Below, in pieces: positions 1-8,571 of a stretch of 64,000 nucleotides of DNA. The stretch lies in the NCBI RefSeq assembly GCF_000226315.1, contig NC_016026.1, forward strand, positions 1-64,000, read 5' to 3'. The notes beneath the pieces are model-generated. The model worked only from the letters and a program-made list of their open reading frames with translations. It was not told the DNA's origin and did no database searches. The translations under genes were made by a program, and so were the position numbers. The DNA is from Micavibrio aeruginosavorus ARL-13 (lineage in GTDB: Bacteria > Pseudomonadota > Alphaproteobacteria > Micavibrionales > Micavibrionaceae). The number at the start of each line of letters is the position of its first letter. Position 1 is the stretch's first letter.

Positions 1-40
1 CGGGGAGCCAAGCCCGAAATCTCAAAAAGCATGCGAGCCG

Positions 41-1135
41 ATGAACAGCCAGACCCAGATCCAGAACAGCCGTTTGCCGGGCCAAGGAAAGCCGCTGATC
101 CGTGCATTGACCGGTCAGGCGCAAACCGTACCCCCGCTATGGTTGATGCGACAGGCGGGCCGTTATTTGCCCGAGTACCGCGAACTACGACAGCAAGCGG
201 GTGGGTTTCTGGATCTGGTTTACAATCCAGCCTTCGCGGCAGAGGTCACGATCCAGCCCATTCGCCGGTTCGGCATGGATGCCGCGATTTTGTTTTCCGA
301 TATTCTGGTCATTCCCCAAGCGCTGGGTCAGCATCTGGAATTTCGTGAGGGGGACGGGCCGCGCCTGAATCCGATCCGGTCTGCGGCGGAAATGGCTCCG
401 CTGTCCTTTGCCAATTTTGAAAAAACCCTGTCCCCGATTTACGAAACCATTCGCACCGTCCGCGCGCAATTGAACACCGAAGGATTTTCGGACACCGCGC
501 TGATCGGCTTTGCGGGCGCGCCGTGGACGATTGCGTGCTACATGGTCGATGGTGGCGGGTCGCGCGATTTTGCCGAAACGAAAAAATGGGCCTATGGCGA
601 TCCGGACGGATTTGGCCGCTTGATTGATTTGATTACCGAAGCCACCGCCGCGTATCTGATCCAGCAGATTGATCATGGCGCGGAAGCGGTGCAATTGTTC
701 GACAGTTGGGCCGGTGCGTGTGATGAGGGTTTGTTCCGTCGGTATTGCATTCAGCCCGCAAAAACCATTGTGAACTTGATCCGGGCATCGCACCCGGACG
801 TTCCAATCATTGGCTTTCCGCGGCAAGCGGGACGATTGGCGCTGGATTACGTTCAGGGCACGGGCGTGAACGCCATTGGCATTGATCAAATGATCCCGAC
901 GCGCTGGGCCGCGCAAAGTTTGCAGCCACTGGCGTGCGTGCAGGGCAATCTGGACCCGGTCTGTTTGCTGACTGGCGGGGATGCGATGCGCGACAATGTG
1001 CAATCCATTCTGGACAATCTGGCGGGCGGTCCGTTCGTGTTCAATCTGGGTCACGGCATCATCAAGGAAACACCGCCGGATCATGTGGCGCAATTGGTCG
1101 CGATGGTGCGTGAATATTCAACAGACAAAACGTAA
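41..1135 (+). CDS. hemE: Uroporphyrinogen decarboxylase
   Basis: Decarboxylates the four acetate side chains of uroporphyrinogen III to give coproporphyrinogen III, a cytoplasmic haem-pathway step. The 364-residue length is normal for the family. The N-terminal signature LMRQAGRYLPEYR is at residues 35-47, the FSDIL segment carrying the catalytic Asp follows, and a GFPRQAG loop is at 258-264. It is first in a tight operon: hemH starts 5 bases downstream and hemJ abuts hemH. In several alphaproteobacteria hemE borders the chromosomal origin (Caulobacter is the well-known case), so oriC could lie just left of this window; that is inference. Only 40 bases of upstream sequence are visible. Confidence 0.97.
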   Translation: MNSQTQIQNSRLPGQGKPLIRALTGQAQTVPPLWLMRQAGRYLPEYRELRQQAGGFLDLVYNPAFAAEVTIQPIRRFGMDAAILFSDILVIPQALGQHLEFREGDGPRLNPIRSAAEMAPLSFANFEKTLSPIYETIRTVRAQLNTEGFSDTALIGFAGAPWTIACYMVDGGGSRDFAETKKWAYGDPDGFGRLIDLITEATAAYLIQQIDHGAEAVQLFDSWAGACDEGLFRRYCIQPAKTIVNLIRASHPDVPIIGFPRQAGRLALDYVQGTGVNAIGIDQMIPTRWAAQSLQPLACVQGNLDPVCLLTGGDAMRDNVQSILDNLAGGPFVFNLGHGIIKETPPDHVAQLVAMVREYSTDKT

Positions 1136-1140
1136 AGATC

Positions 1141-2235
1141 ATGACACAGGAAAAAATCGCCGTTGTTTTGTTCAATCTGGGCGGGCCGGACAAGGCGGAA
1201 TCCATTCGCCCGTTCCTGCTGAATTTCTTCATGGATAAAAACATTATCCGTGCGCCATTGCCGATCCGCGCATTGGTCGCCCGCGCCATTGCGAACAAGC
1301 GCACAAAGAACGAGGCCGGAACGTCGTATGGCTTTATGGGCGGGCGTTCGCCGCTGCTGGAGAACACGCAAAAACAGGCCGACGCCTTGCAAAAGTACCT
1401 GCAAAATACGCAGGGCGCGAAAGCGTGGAAATGCTTTATCGCCATGCGCTATTGGCATCCGATGAGCGATGAGACCGCCCGCGCCGTGGCTGCGTATAAT
1501 CCGGACCGAATCGTTCTGGTGCCGCTGTACCCGCAATTTTCGACCACCACGACATGGTCGTCTCTGCAACAATGGCGCAAGGCGGCCGATGCGATTGGGC
1601 TGGATAAACCGGAAAGCCTGCTGTGTTGTTATCCGACGGAAGACGGGTTTGTGCAGGCGTCGGCCAAACATGTGCGCGCAACCTATGATGCGGCGATTGC
1701 CGCCGGGCACACGCCCCGTATTTTGTTTTCCGCGCACGGCCTGCCGGAAAAAGTGGTGAAGGACGGCGATCCGTATCAATGGCAATGCGAACAAACCGCC
1801 GCCGCGATTGTGCGGGCCGCCGGGTTGGACAATGCCGATTGGATGTCGTGTTACCAAAGCCGCGTGGGCCCGTTAAAATGGATTGGCCCATCAACGGATG
1901 AAGCGTTGGAACAAGCGGGCCGCGATAAAATCGGCGTGATTGTATATCCGCACGCCTTTGTCAGCGAACACGTGGAAACATTGGTTGAAATCGAAATCGA
2001 ATATCGTCACAAGGCGGATGAATTGGGTCTGCCGTATTTTGGGCGCGTGAATACGGTTATGGACGCACCGGATTTTATCGCCGGACTGGCCAAGCAGATT
2101 GATCTGCGCCTAAACGGCGAAAAAATCGCCGCGCACGACAATCAACCATCCATCTGCCCGGCGGAATTTTCGCAATGCTGCCAGCGTCGCGGGCAGGATC
2201 TCGTCAACCGTAAACATCAACAGAAAGCCGCATAA
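1141..2235 (+). CDS. hemH: Ferrochelatase
   Basis: Inserts Fe2+ into protoporphyrin IX, the last step of protohaem synthesis. At 364 residues it is a normal alphaproteobacterial length. The FNLGGPD start, the QFS/TTT segment and the HGLPEKV loop carrying the metal-binding His199 are visible. The C-terminal tail has a Cys cluster (C339, C346, C347), and further Cys residues occur in the body. Some alphaproteobacterial ferrochelatases, for example that of Caulobacter, hold a [2Fe-2S] cluster through C-terminal cysteines, so a cluster here is plausible but unproven. It lies 5 bases after hemE and its TAA is followed at once by the hemJ ATG, so the three genes are probably co-translated. Confidence 0.96.
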   Translation: MTQEKIAVVLFNLGGPDKAESIRPFLLNFFMDKNIIRAPLPIRALVARAIANKRTKNEAGTSYGFMGGRSPLLENTQKQADALQKYLQNTQGAKAWKCFIAMRYWHPMSDETARAVAAYNPDRIVLVPLYPQFSTTTTWSSLQQWRKAADAIGLDKPESLLCCYPTEDGFVQASAKHVRATYDAAIAAGHTPRILFSAHGLPEKVVKDGDPYQWQCEQTAAAIVRAAGLDNADWMSCYQSRVGPLKWIGPSTDEALEQAGRDKIGVIVYPHAFVSEHVETLVEIEIEYRHKADELGLPYFGRVNTVMDAPDFIAGLAKQIDLRLNGEKIAAHDNQPSICPAEFSQCCQRRGQDLVNRKHQQKAA

Positions 2236-2682
2236 ATGGCCTCTTTCCTGCTGACCTATTACCTTTGGATCAAAGCGCTGCATATCATCGCGATCATCGC
2301 GTGGATGGCGGGAATGTTATATCTGCCGCGCCTGTACGTCTATCACGCCGACGCGCCCAAGGGATCGGACAAGAGCGAAACGTTCAAGGTGATGGAGCGT
2401 CGCTTGCTGCGCTTTATCATGAATCCGGCGATGATTGCGTCACTGGTCTTTGGCGTTCTGATGATCTGGGCCAATCCGGATCTGATGAAACAGGGATGGA
2501 TGCACGCCAAGCTGGGCTTGATTGTTTTGATGTTCGGCCTGCACGGCGTATTTTCAAAATGGCGCAAAGTGTTTGAGCGTGATGAAAACACCCGTTCCGC
2601 GAAATTTTATAAAATCTGGAACGAGGCCCCGACCCTTTTGATGATCATCATTGTGATTATGGCGGTGGCAGAACCGTTCTAA
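2236..2682 (+). CDS. hemJ: Protoporphyrinogen IX oxidase HemJ
   Basis: A 148-residue integral membrane protein matching HemJ, the oxygen-independent type of protoporphyrinogen oxidase common in alphaproteobacteria. Four hydrophobic segments are seen. The first contains the conserved His followed by AWMAGMLYLPRLYVYH, and HAKLGLI holds the conserved His/Lys pair of the third segment. It catalyses the step just before HemH, so the operon covers the uroporphyrinogen, protoporphyrinogen and haem steps. The start codon directly abuts the hemH stop, and the operon ends at a hairpin 40 bases downstream. Confidence 0.94.
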   Translation: MASFLLTYYLWIKALHIIAIIAWMAGMLYLPRLYVYHADAPKGSDKSETFKVMERRLLRFIMNPAMIASLVFGVLMIWANPDLMKQGWMHAKLGLIVLMFGLHGVFSKWRKVFERDENTRSAKFYKIWNEAPTLLMIIIVIMAVAEPF

Positions 2683-2705
2683 AGGGGACGCTCTAAACGA
2701 TCCGT

Positions 2706-3350
2706 TTAATGAATGCGCAAAACCGGGGTGAGTTCATCCCGGTTTTTGTTTGTGGCGCAAAGGGCGGCGCGGATTTCATTGACGCCATAATGAACAACGC
2801 TGCGATCATCCTTGGGCGCGCTGGCCAGATCCCAGATATGTGCATAAAGATCCGCCGCACCGGCATAGGTTTTGGTGGCCGGCAGTTGCAGCAACAATTG
2901 CGGATCGTTGTCCAGCATGAAGCGGGCGGCATCCTGAAACGTTTCGCTTAAAGGGTCGTGATGGCCGGGGTCGGTATTGTCGACCACCAGCCCGCGGTCA
3001 TTCGCCACCTCCTGCAACAGCACCAGCAGGGCGGGCAGGGTGCGGGCGCGAATGGTCAGGGCGGCGGCCTCGATGATCAGGTCCCGGGGGTTGTTGCGCA
3101 CGCTGGCGTAATCATTCATGCCGTGCAGGATGCGGAATATGGCGTGGCGCAGCGGACGGCCGGTTTTGTCCATGGCATTGCCCGGCGTCGCCGTCAGGGC
3201 ATAGCGCCCGGCAGGGTCAATATCATGACGCAGGGACAGGGCATCCGTTCCGGCGAGGACGGCCAGCACGCGCGCGAAATCCAACGCCAGCATGCCAAAG
3301 GCCTGGGCGTCCGGGGTCGGCGGAGAAGAGGGCGTGTCCATCGTAACCAT
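2706..3350 (-). CDS. Hypothetical protein, alpha-helical
   Basis: A 214-residue protein I cannot assign to a family. The start was chosen at the ATG of MVTMDTPSS because AAGGAG lies 10 bases upstream of it; an in-frame extension upstream would read through the rho promoter region. It is mostly alpha-helical with no signal peptide or membrane helix. The second half contains a repeated helical pattern (LLLQLPATKTYAGAADLYAHIWDL). It stands alone on the minus strand between hemJ and rho, divergent from rho, and its 3' end overlaps the shared terminator hairpin. Real by start signal and codon pattern; function unknown. Confidence 0.7.
   Translation of the reverse strand: MVTMDTPSSPPTPDAQAFGMLALDFARVLAVLAGTDALSLRHDIDPAGRYALTATPGNAMDKTGRPLRHAIFRILHGMNDYASVRNNPRDLIIEAAALTIRARTLPALLVLLQEVANDRGLVVDNTDPGHHDPLSETFQDAARFMLDNDPQLLLQLPATKTYAGAADLYAHIWDLASAPKDDRSVVHYGVNEIRAALCATNKNRDELTPVLRIH
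2720..2747. terminator. Bidirectional intrinsic terminator between hemJ and the convergent gene
   Basis: AAACCGGG at 2720-2727 pairs perfectly with CCCGGTTT at 2738-2745. T runs follow on the plus strand and on the complementary strand. The hairpin lies inside the last codons of the convergent minus-strand gene, so it can end transcripts from both sides. Confidence 0.75.
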
Positions 3351-3470
3351 GATCAGAATACTCCTTGAAAATATTATGGGAACTATGGCGATGCGGGCCC
3401 GGCCTGTCAACAAAAACCACCGGAAAAAGGCCGGAACGCGGGCGTGGGGTGATGGGGGCGGCATAAAAAC

Positions 3471-3499
3471 TTGACGCACCTGCCCCTTTTGGGTATAAA
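3471..3499 (+). promoter_or_regulatory. Sigma-70 promoter of rho
   Basis: TTGACG at 3471-3476 and TATAAA at 3494-3499 are separated by 17 bases, near consensus. The predicted start near 3506 leaves a leader of about 300 nt before rho. No other plus-strand gene lies between. Confidence 0.7.
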
Positions 3500-3505
3500 A
3501 GCCCT

Positions 3506-3808
3506 GTCTTTGACGACTATATCCCACACATTACCGGTTTTTTTGGAACGCCCGCCACGACGAACAGCCTTGGGCCGCCCGCGGTAAAACCTGTGACAGA
3601 GCACCGCGGCCGCAGACAAGACGGGCCGTTTGGATGGCGGACGGGATCAAGACAAAATTAACAACCCCATGGAATAATTGAGGAACGGCAGCTCGAAAGC
3701 GCCATCAGGATCAAAACAGGCCCACATCATTCAGCGCGGCCACCCATCCCCCAGACTTTCCTTTCAGAGATTTTTTCAGCTTAACCAAGCCAACAAGGTG
3801 AATATTGC
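3506..3808 (+). other. Long untranslated leader of rho
   Basis: About 300 bases between the predicted start site and the rho ATG with no convincing reading frame. Long rho leaders are known in other bacteria and take part in Rho autoregulation; I infer the same here. It is C- and A-rich in places (for example 3700-3760) but I saw no strong hairpin with a T run. Confidence 0.45.
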
Positions 3809-5065
3809 ATGAACCTGCAAGAACTGAAAACACGGTCCCCGGCCGAATTGCTCGCGTTTGCGGAGGAGTTGGGTCTCGATAACTGCAACACCATGCGCAA
3901 ACAGGACATGATGTTTGCCATTTTGAAACAGCTGGCCGAGGAAGGGGTGCCCATCGCCGGGGCGGGGGTTTTGGAAGTGCTGCAGGACGGGTTCGGGTTC
4001 CTGCGTTCCCCGGAAGAAAACTATTTGCCGGGCCCGGACGATATTTACGTTTCCCCCTCGCAAGTGCGCCGTTTTGGCCTGCGGACCGGGGATATTGTTG
4101 AGGGCGAAATTCGCGCCCCGAAAGATTCCGAACGCTACTTCGCCCTTCTCAAGGTCGGCTCGATCAACGGAGAAGCCCCGGAAAAGATCCGCCACCGCAT
4201 CAACTTCGACAACCTGACCCCGCTGTATCCGGAACGCAAAATCAAGCTGGAGCTGGCGGACCCGACGAAAAAGGGCATGTCCCAGCGTGTGATCGAACTG
4301 GTCAGCCCGCTGGGCTTCGGCCAGCGGGCGTTGATCGTCGCTCCGCCGCGGACCGGTAAAACCGTTTTGATGCAGGACATCGCCCATTCCATTGCCACCA
4401 ACCACCCGGATGCGTATTTGATCGTTCTGTTGATCGACGAACGCCCGGAAGAAGTGACGGACATGGCCCGGAGCGTACGCGGCGAGGTTATTTCCTCCAC
4501 CTTCGACGAACCGGCGGCCCGCCACGTTCAGGTGGCCGAAATGGTCATGGAAAAGGCCAAGCGCCTGGTTGAACATAAACGTGACGTGATCATTCTGCTG
4601 GACTCCATCACCCGCCTGGCCCGGGCGTACAACACCGTTGTGCCATCATCCGGTAAAGTTTTGACCGGTGGTGTGGACGCCAACGCCCTGCAGCGTCCGA
4701 AACGCTTCTTCGGTGCGGCCCGTAACATTGAACAGGGCGGTTCGTTGACCATTATCGCCACGGCCCTGATCGAAACCGGGTCCCGTATGGACGAGGTTAT
4801 TTTCGAAGAATTCAAAGGCACCGGTAACAGCGAAATCGTTCTGGACCGCAAGATTTCCGACAAGCGCGTCTTCCCGGCCATCGACATTCAGAAATCCGGT
4901 ACACGGAAAGAAGAATTGCTGGTCGACAAGGCGACATTGTCCAAAATGTGGGTTCTGCGCCGTATCCTCAACCCGATGGGCACCACCGATGCGGTGGAGT
5001 TCCTGATCGACAAGATGCGCGACACGAAATCAAACGACGATTTCTTCCAGGCGATGAACCAGTAG
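3809..5065 (+). CDS. rho: Transcription termination factor Rho
   Basis: Hexameric RNA-dependent ATPase helicase that ends transcription at rut sites. Its 418 residues match the standard bacterial length. Visible parts are the N-terminal Rho-N helices ([20 protein letters not shown]), the cold-shock-like RNA-binding domain with the [22 protein letters not shown] stretch split over residues near 50-75, the Walker A loop APPRTGKT at 178-185, [13 protein letters not shown], and the Q/R-loop region [10 protein letters not shown]. The start follows AAGGTG. The gene is monocistronic: own promoter at 3471 and a strong terminator after the stop. Confidence 0.98.
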   Translation: MNLQELKTRSPAELLAFAEELGLDNCNTMRKQDMMFAILKQLAEEGVPIAGAGVLEVLQDGFGFLRSPEENYLPGPDDIYVSPSQVRRFGLRTGDIVEGEIRAPKDSERYFALLKVGSINGEAPEKIRHRINFDNLTPLYPERKIKLELADPTKKGMSQRVIELVSPLGFGQRALIVAPPRTGKTVLMQDIAHSIATNHPDAYLIVLLIDERPEEVTDMARSVRGEVISSTFDEPAARHVQVAEMVMEKAKRLVEHKRDVIILLDSITRLARAYNTVVPSSGKVLTGGVDANALQRPKRFFGAARNIEQGGSLTIIATALIETGSRMDEVIFEEFKGTGNSEIVLDRKISDKRVFPAIDIQKSGTRKEELLVDKATLSKMWVLRRILNPMGTTDAVEFLIDKMRDTKSNDDFFQAMNQ

Positions 5066-5093
5066 AAATTTTTTCATGCAGACCAATTGTGAA

Positions 5094-5123
5094 AACGCCC
5101 CGGCATATTCGGGGCGTTTTTTT
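5094..5123 (+). terminator. Intrinsic terminator of rho
   Basis: AACGCCCC (5094-5101) pairs perfectly with GGGGCGTT (5111-5118), 9-base loop, then an uninterrupted T run to 5123. Confidence 0.88.
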
Positions 5124-5425
5124 GTCCGCGTGTTTTGTGCTGTACGGTAAGTGCGGGCGCCGGGCCGCACATTAGGATGACACACTCTTGCCACAGGGCG
5201 GGTTAGATAAAATTATCCATTGTTTTTAATAAGTTACCAATCAATTTCGAAACGAAAGACATGGACGGGAAAGCGTTATAAGCCTTAGGATTAAAGAAGG
5301 TAGCGTATCTTTTCTTTCATCGCACAGGGTCGTTTTTTGCGCGGACTGGTTTCAGTCCGATGCGATCGGCTGTGCCTTTTTCAATGGTGGGTATCATGTC
5401 TGTCATTCTTTCCCGTGGGCGTATC

Positions 5426-5878
5426 ATGCCCAAAAAAAACACATCCAAAAGAACAGCCCTGGCCGCGTTGGCGGCTGTCATGATCTTGGCCCCGGTTACG
5501 CCGGCGCGGGCCTTTGAAACCAGTTCCCCGACCAACACGGAAGCGGCGGCGATTGTGCCTTTTTCCCTGAAGTTGCCGTTGCCGGAGGCGGATGGGTGCC
5601 TGCCCTTATTGCACAAATCGACGGGCGAAAACCCGGCCTATGCCATGGATCAAACGCGTCGGATTCAGGGCGAATCCGCATCGGTTTCGATTGTTCTGGG
5701 CGTGCGTTTTGCGCTGGGCCCGGATATCAAGCGCCATCCGTCGCGCCGCGATGATGCGGATGATGATGTGGCCTTTGGCGCGTGGGCGGTGCGCGATGAT
5801 GGCGTCGGCAATTCCCAGGCGCTGGCCATGTCGGAATATCGCCGTTGCCGCGCACAGCTGCAGGATGATCGGTATTGA
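5426..5878 (+). CDS. Hypothetical secreted protein
   Basis: A 150-residue protein with a classical Sec signal peptide: a basic start (MPKKNTSKR), a hydrophobic core ALAALAAVMILAPV and a cleavage region PARA|F near residue 29. The mature part has two cysteines that could form a disulphide and an acidic DDADDDV patch. No family recognised. An in-frame ATG at 5396 has a better purine stretch (GGTGGG) and would add 10 residues, so the start is uncertain. It is convergent with the minus-strand small membrane protein array, 12 bases apart. The 330 bases upstream hold the rho terminator and otherwise nothing I can identify. Confidence 0.55.
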   Translation: MPKKNTSKRTALAALAAVMILAPVTPARAFETSSPTNTEAAAIVPFSLKLPLPEADGCLPLLHKSTGENPAYAMDQTRRIQGESASVSIVLGVRFALGPDIKRHPSRRDDADDDVAFGAWAVRDDGVGNSQALAMSEYRRCRAQLQDDRY

Positions 5879-5890
5879 GGGCCGGATCTG

Positions 5891-6508
5891 TTAAACGGGC
5901 CCACCCAGTGTGGCGGTGATTTTGGCTTTTAATGTTGCGTGTTCATCCCGCAGGGTGACAAGCGCCTGTTTGTGGTCTTTGTGGCGGCGATATGCGCCGG
6001 GCAGGCCACAGAACGCGGCCAGCATCAAAAACCCCACAAACCACGTCGTCGGATCGCGTACGATGCGATCTTTTGCCCGCACCTGGTCCCGCACAGGATC
6101 ATAATCGTTCAGGCATCTCAGGGCCGCGTCACCGTCCAACAGCGTTGTTTTTTCGGCGGATGTGGTGTTGCGCTCCACGCAAGCCTTGTCCCTGGCGGTC
6201 AAAATGATGTGTTTTTGCAGGGTGTTATACGCGGCATAATCGCGGGCGCTGGCGGTAAAAGCGGCGGCAAACGTGCCGTTGGCATTCTGGGTGTTTTCGT
6301 GCGCGGCTTTTTCGATGGTTCCCTTTATGCTCATGGCAAGGGCGAAGGGCAGGATCGCCGTGATGAAGGCAAACCGTTGAAAATCGTCGCGCAGGGCGCT
6401 GCGACGATTCAGTTCAGTGCGCAATTCCCGCATCCGTGCATAATCAGCGCGCAGGCCGTCAATGCTCGTGTGTTCTGCGGATGGTGTCTCGATCGGCGTA
6501 TCGGGCAT
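5891..6508 (-). CDS. Two-helix membrane protein with coiled coil (array member)
   Basis: A 205-residue protein of unknown function and the last gene of a four-gene minus-strand unit. The order of parts is an N-terminal charged helix (LRADYARMRELRTELNRR) with coiled-coil character, a first membrane helix (FAFITAILPFALAMS, residues about 47-61), a large extracytoplasmic loop of about 95 residues with two cysteines, a second membrane helix (WFVGFLMLAAFCGLPGA) and a basic C-terminal coil. This matches the shape of its upstream neighbours but with a much longer loop. It starts 11 bases after the previous gene ends. Membrane topology is inferred by eye. Confidence 0.7.
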   Translation of the reverse strand: MPDTPIETPSAEHTSIDGLRADYARMRELRTELNRRSALRDDFQRFAFITAILPFALAMSIKGTIEKAAHENTQNANGTFAAAFTASARDYAAYNTLQKHIILTARDKACVERNTTSAEKTTLLDGDAALRCLNDYDPVRDQVRAKDRIVRDPTTWFVGFLMLAAFCGLPGAYRRHKDHKQALVTLRDEHATLKAKITATLGGPV

Positions 6509-6519
6509 TGTGCGGCTTT

Positions 6520-6939
6520 CTATCGGCGGGGAACAATTGGCTTTGGCTTAAAAATCTCGACGGGCAGGTCGAGCATATCGGCTTTTTCCTTCATATTGCT
6601 CTGATAGGCGGCCTCGCCATTCTTTACCAGCGCGCGCGTTTTTTGTTGTTTCACAAACAGCGCCACAGCCGCGAAGGCCAGCACCAGCGTCATGCCGCCA
6701 AAGGCGGGAACGGCGGGTGTTTCGGTCTCCGCGTCCTTCGCCGCATTATACACAAACAGCGTGTTGGCACATGCGGCACCCGTAACAACCCCCGCGATGG
6801 GGGTCATGCGGCTATAAAGGGCGAGTGCGCGCACCCGCGTTTCATGCTGGCGGATTTGCGCATTCAGCGTATCCAGCCGATCCATCGCGGCGGAGAAATC
6901 AATGTTTGTGTCTGGGCCGGTGTCGCGGTCGTTTTGCAT
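6520..6939 (-). CDS. Two-helix membrane protein, paralogue of its upstream neighbour
   Basis: A 139-residue protein. The N-terminal part DRLDTLNAQIRQHE aligns with DRLSTLNAQLENHR in the gene just upstream. Both continue with an AG-rich first membrane helix, a short polar loop containing a Y-x-A segment, a second helix (LVLAFAAVALFV) and a C-terminal helix ending in PKP. The two are clearly tandem paralogues. The start is preceded by GGAA six bases upstream, and only 3 bases separate it from the upstream gene. Predicted inner-membrane hairpin with both ends cytoplasmic. No named family recognised. Confidence 0.72.
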   Translation of the reverse strand: MQNDRDTGPDTNIDFSAAMDRLDTLNAQIRQHETRVRALALYSRMTPIAGVVTGAACANTLFVYNAAKDAETETPAVPAFGGMTLVLAFAAVALFVKQQKTRALVKNGEAAYQSNMKEKADMLDLPVEIFKPKPIVPRR

Positions 6940-6942
6940 GGT

Positions 6943-7284
6943 CTATTCCGGTTTGGGGTACAGTTTGCGGACCAGCATTTCGCGTTCCGCAATCACATCC
7001 ACCAGCGCGGCGGATTGTTTTTGAATGGCCCTGTTTTGCAGGAATGCGCGCTTGGCCAGAACCCCCGTCGCCAGCGCAAAAACCAGCGCCAGGCCCGCCA
7101 GATCGCCCGGGGCGTCGTGCCGATCGGACAGGCTGGTCGCGCCATATAATCCACCGCAGGCCAGTGTGCTGAGGCCCGTGGCCCCGGCGGTCACGCTGGT
7201 CAGGTGATGGCGCTGCAGAAGGCTTCTGTGGTTTTCCAGCTGCGCGTTTAGCGTGGACAGGCGGTCGTGATCGGTGCTGGTCAT
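6943..7284 (-). CDS. Two-helix membrane protein, array member
   Basis: A 113-residue protein, the shortest full member of the array. A helical N-terminus with heptad-like leucines (LSTLNAQLENHRSLL) leads to a first membrane helix (VTAGATGLSTLACGGLYGA), a short loop, a second helix (LAGLALVFALATGVLA) and a basic C-terminal helix ending YPKPE. Its ATG directly follows the stop of the upstream gene (TAA then ATG), with AGGA seven bases before it, so translation is coupled. Function unknown; possible roles are membrane scaffold or small accessory subunit, but nothing in the sequence fixes this. Confidence 0.72.
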   Translation of the reverse strand: MTSTDHDRLSTLNAQLENHRSLLQRHHLTSVTAGATGLSTLACGGLYGATSLSDRHDAPGDLAGLALVFALATGVLAKRAFLQNRAIQKQSAALVDVIAEREMLVRKLYPKPE

Positions 7285-7722
7285 TTAAAAATCCTGATGC
7301 GTGTGGGCCTTGATGCGGGCGTGCAGAATGCGGTGACGATCCACGTTGGCGTGATGCGTGGGCATGGCGGTGTCGACTTCTTGTCGCAGGGTTTTGGCCT
7401 TGCGCAGTAAAACGGTTGCGCACAGCGCGAAGACGAGGCTGATCGACCCCGTGACAGCCACAAACCCATCTTTGGTGTCGTTGGCGGTCAGGTTGGTGTG
7501 AACCGTTTCGCTGTAAAAAGGGGCGGCCCCGGCTGCGGCGGTGAGGGCGCAGACTGCGCCCGCAACAATTCCGTTGGTTTTGCATTCAAAACGGCGGCGT
7601 TCCAGTTGCGCAAGCGTTGTAAACCCTTTGCGCAGGGATTTGATTTCGGCCAGATCGCGCTGCAAATCCTGCATCGCGGCGGCGTGTGCCGGGTTGGTAT
7701 AGGCGGGTGGTCCCTGTTCCAT
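7285..7722 (-). CDS. Two-helix membrane protein, array member
   Basis: A 145-residue protein and first gene of the four-gene unit 7722 to 5891. The N-terminal 45 residues form a charged helix with coiled-coil character (LQRDLAEIKSLRKG). Two membrane helices follow (IVAGAVCALTAAAGAA; FVAVTGSISLVFALCATVLL) flanking a loop with an SETVHTN segment, then a basic C-terminal helix rich in His. It lies behind a long hairpin (7756-7793) that separates it from the next upstream array gene. No family recognised. Confidence 0.7.
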   Translation of the reverse strand: MEQGPPAYTNPAHAAAMQDLQRDLAEIKSLRKGFTTLAQLERRRFECKTNGIVAGAVCALTAAAGAAPFYSETVHTNLTANDTKDGFVAVTGSISLVFALCATVLLRKAKTLRQEVDTAMPTHHANVDRHRILHARIKAHTHQDF

Positions 7723-7755
7723 GGTCTCTGTTCTCTTGCTTTTGATGATGTGCGA

Positions 7756-7793
7756 GACGGCCCGTACCCTAGGGCTGGAGGGTGCGGGCCGTC
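7756..7793. repeat. Long inverted repeat between two array units
   Basis: GACGGCCCGTACCCT (7756-7770) pairs with AGGGTGCGGGCCGTC (7779-7793), 15 pairs with one G-T wobble and an 8-base loop. Neither side is followed by a T run, so it is not a textbook Rho-independent terminator. It sits between the 92-residue gene and the 145-residue gene on the minus strand and could attenuate, protect an mRNA end, or be a small repeat. Confidence 0.6.
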
Positions 7794-7819
7794 AAGGGAA
7801 AGGGTTATATTAGAAAACC

Positions 7820-8098
7820 CTATAATTCCGGCTTGGGCAACGCCTTCTGGCGGAGCAGGCCGGGCAGGGGTTCGCCATCATACAGCGGATTGTTGCGGAT
7901 GGCCTTGCAAGCCGCGTGATGGGGGCGAATGCGGTTCCAGAAAATACCAACGCCTTTGTAGAGCGCCAGGCTCGACCCGAAAATGCACAGCAGCCAGGCG
8001 GTGCTCAGATCCTTGCCGTCTAGTGTGTCCAGCGACGGATTGCGCGGCGGTTGTTCTGTGCGCGGTTTGGCATAGTGGTGATAAGGTTTTTTCGCCAT
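7820..8098 (-). CDS. Small membrane protein with N-N-x-x-Y-D C-terminal motif
   Basis: A 92-residue protein with one clear membrane segment (TAWLLCIFGSSLALYKGVGIF, about residues 33-53). The last 28 residues, which include RNNPLYDGEPLPG, resemble the C-terminus of the 46-residue protein two genes upstream (VNNLEYDAQPLPG). The start follows the stop of the previous gene by 3 bases, with GGA overlapping that stop, so translation is probably coupled. Function unknown. Confidence 0.62.
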   Translation of the reverse strand: MAKKPYHHYAKPRTEQPPRNPSLDTLDGKDLSTAWLLCIFGSSLALYKGVGIFWNRIRPHHAACKAIRNNPLYDGEPLPGLLRQKALPKPEL

Positions 8099-8101
8099 GG
8101 C

Positions 8102-8566
8102 TTAATCCAGTTTCGGGGCGTTGTTGTTTTGAGCATCGCGTTGTGCGATGAGGGCGGCCAGGTCTTTTTTGCTGTCCTTCCGCATCATTCCAATGAGGGC
8201 TGTTGCGAGAGCGGCAGCAACAAACAAAAGCCCGGATTCCGCGTAATGCGGCCCCGGTTCCGCACCCTGTTTCTGAACATTCGCAGGGGGTGTGGTCAGC
8301 GTTTCATAGGCGCTGTATAACGCCGCGCCCAGCAAGCTGGTCGGTAGGGTGATTGATACAATGTTCGCGGTAACCATGGCCTTTTTCTCACCGGCGATCC
8401 GTGACTCCAGTGTGCGCAAATCCTCTTCATCCGTGGGCGGAAGCGTGACGATGATGTTGTCATCGTTCCATGTTGGGATGGTTTTTTCATCGGTTTGAAC
8501 CTGCGCCACATGATCCGCAAAAGCGGTGCGCGGGCGCGGCGGCGGTGTACGTGAATCAGCAACCAT
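8102..8566 (-). CDS. Two-helix membrane protein, array member
   Basis: A 154-residue protein. A disordered, acidic N-terminus (residues 1-50) leads into a charged helix (LRTLESRIAGEKKA), a first membrane helix (ITLPTSLLGAALYSAYETL), a loop rich in Pro and Gly, a second membrane helix (GLLFVAAALATALIGMM) and a charged C-terminal coil (KKDLAALIAQRD). It has the same arrangement as the genes at 6520-7722. AAGGA precedes the ATG by 9 bases and lies in the end of the upstream microprotein gene. Unknown function. Confidence 0.68.
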   Translation of the reverse strand: MVADSRTPPPRPRTAFADHVAQVQTDEKTIPTWNDDNIIVTLPPTDEEDLRTLESRIAGEKKAMVTANIVSITLPTSLLGAALYSAYETLTTPPANVQKQGAEPGPHYAESGLLFVAAALATALIGMMRKDSKKDLAALIAQRDAQNNNAPKLD

Positions 8567-8571
8567 GGCGT

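Noticed and set aside
31-348. Plus-strand frame overlapping the hemE start
   Set aside because: Frame-shifted shadow; Arg/Gly/Pro-rich without features.
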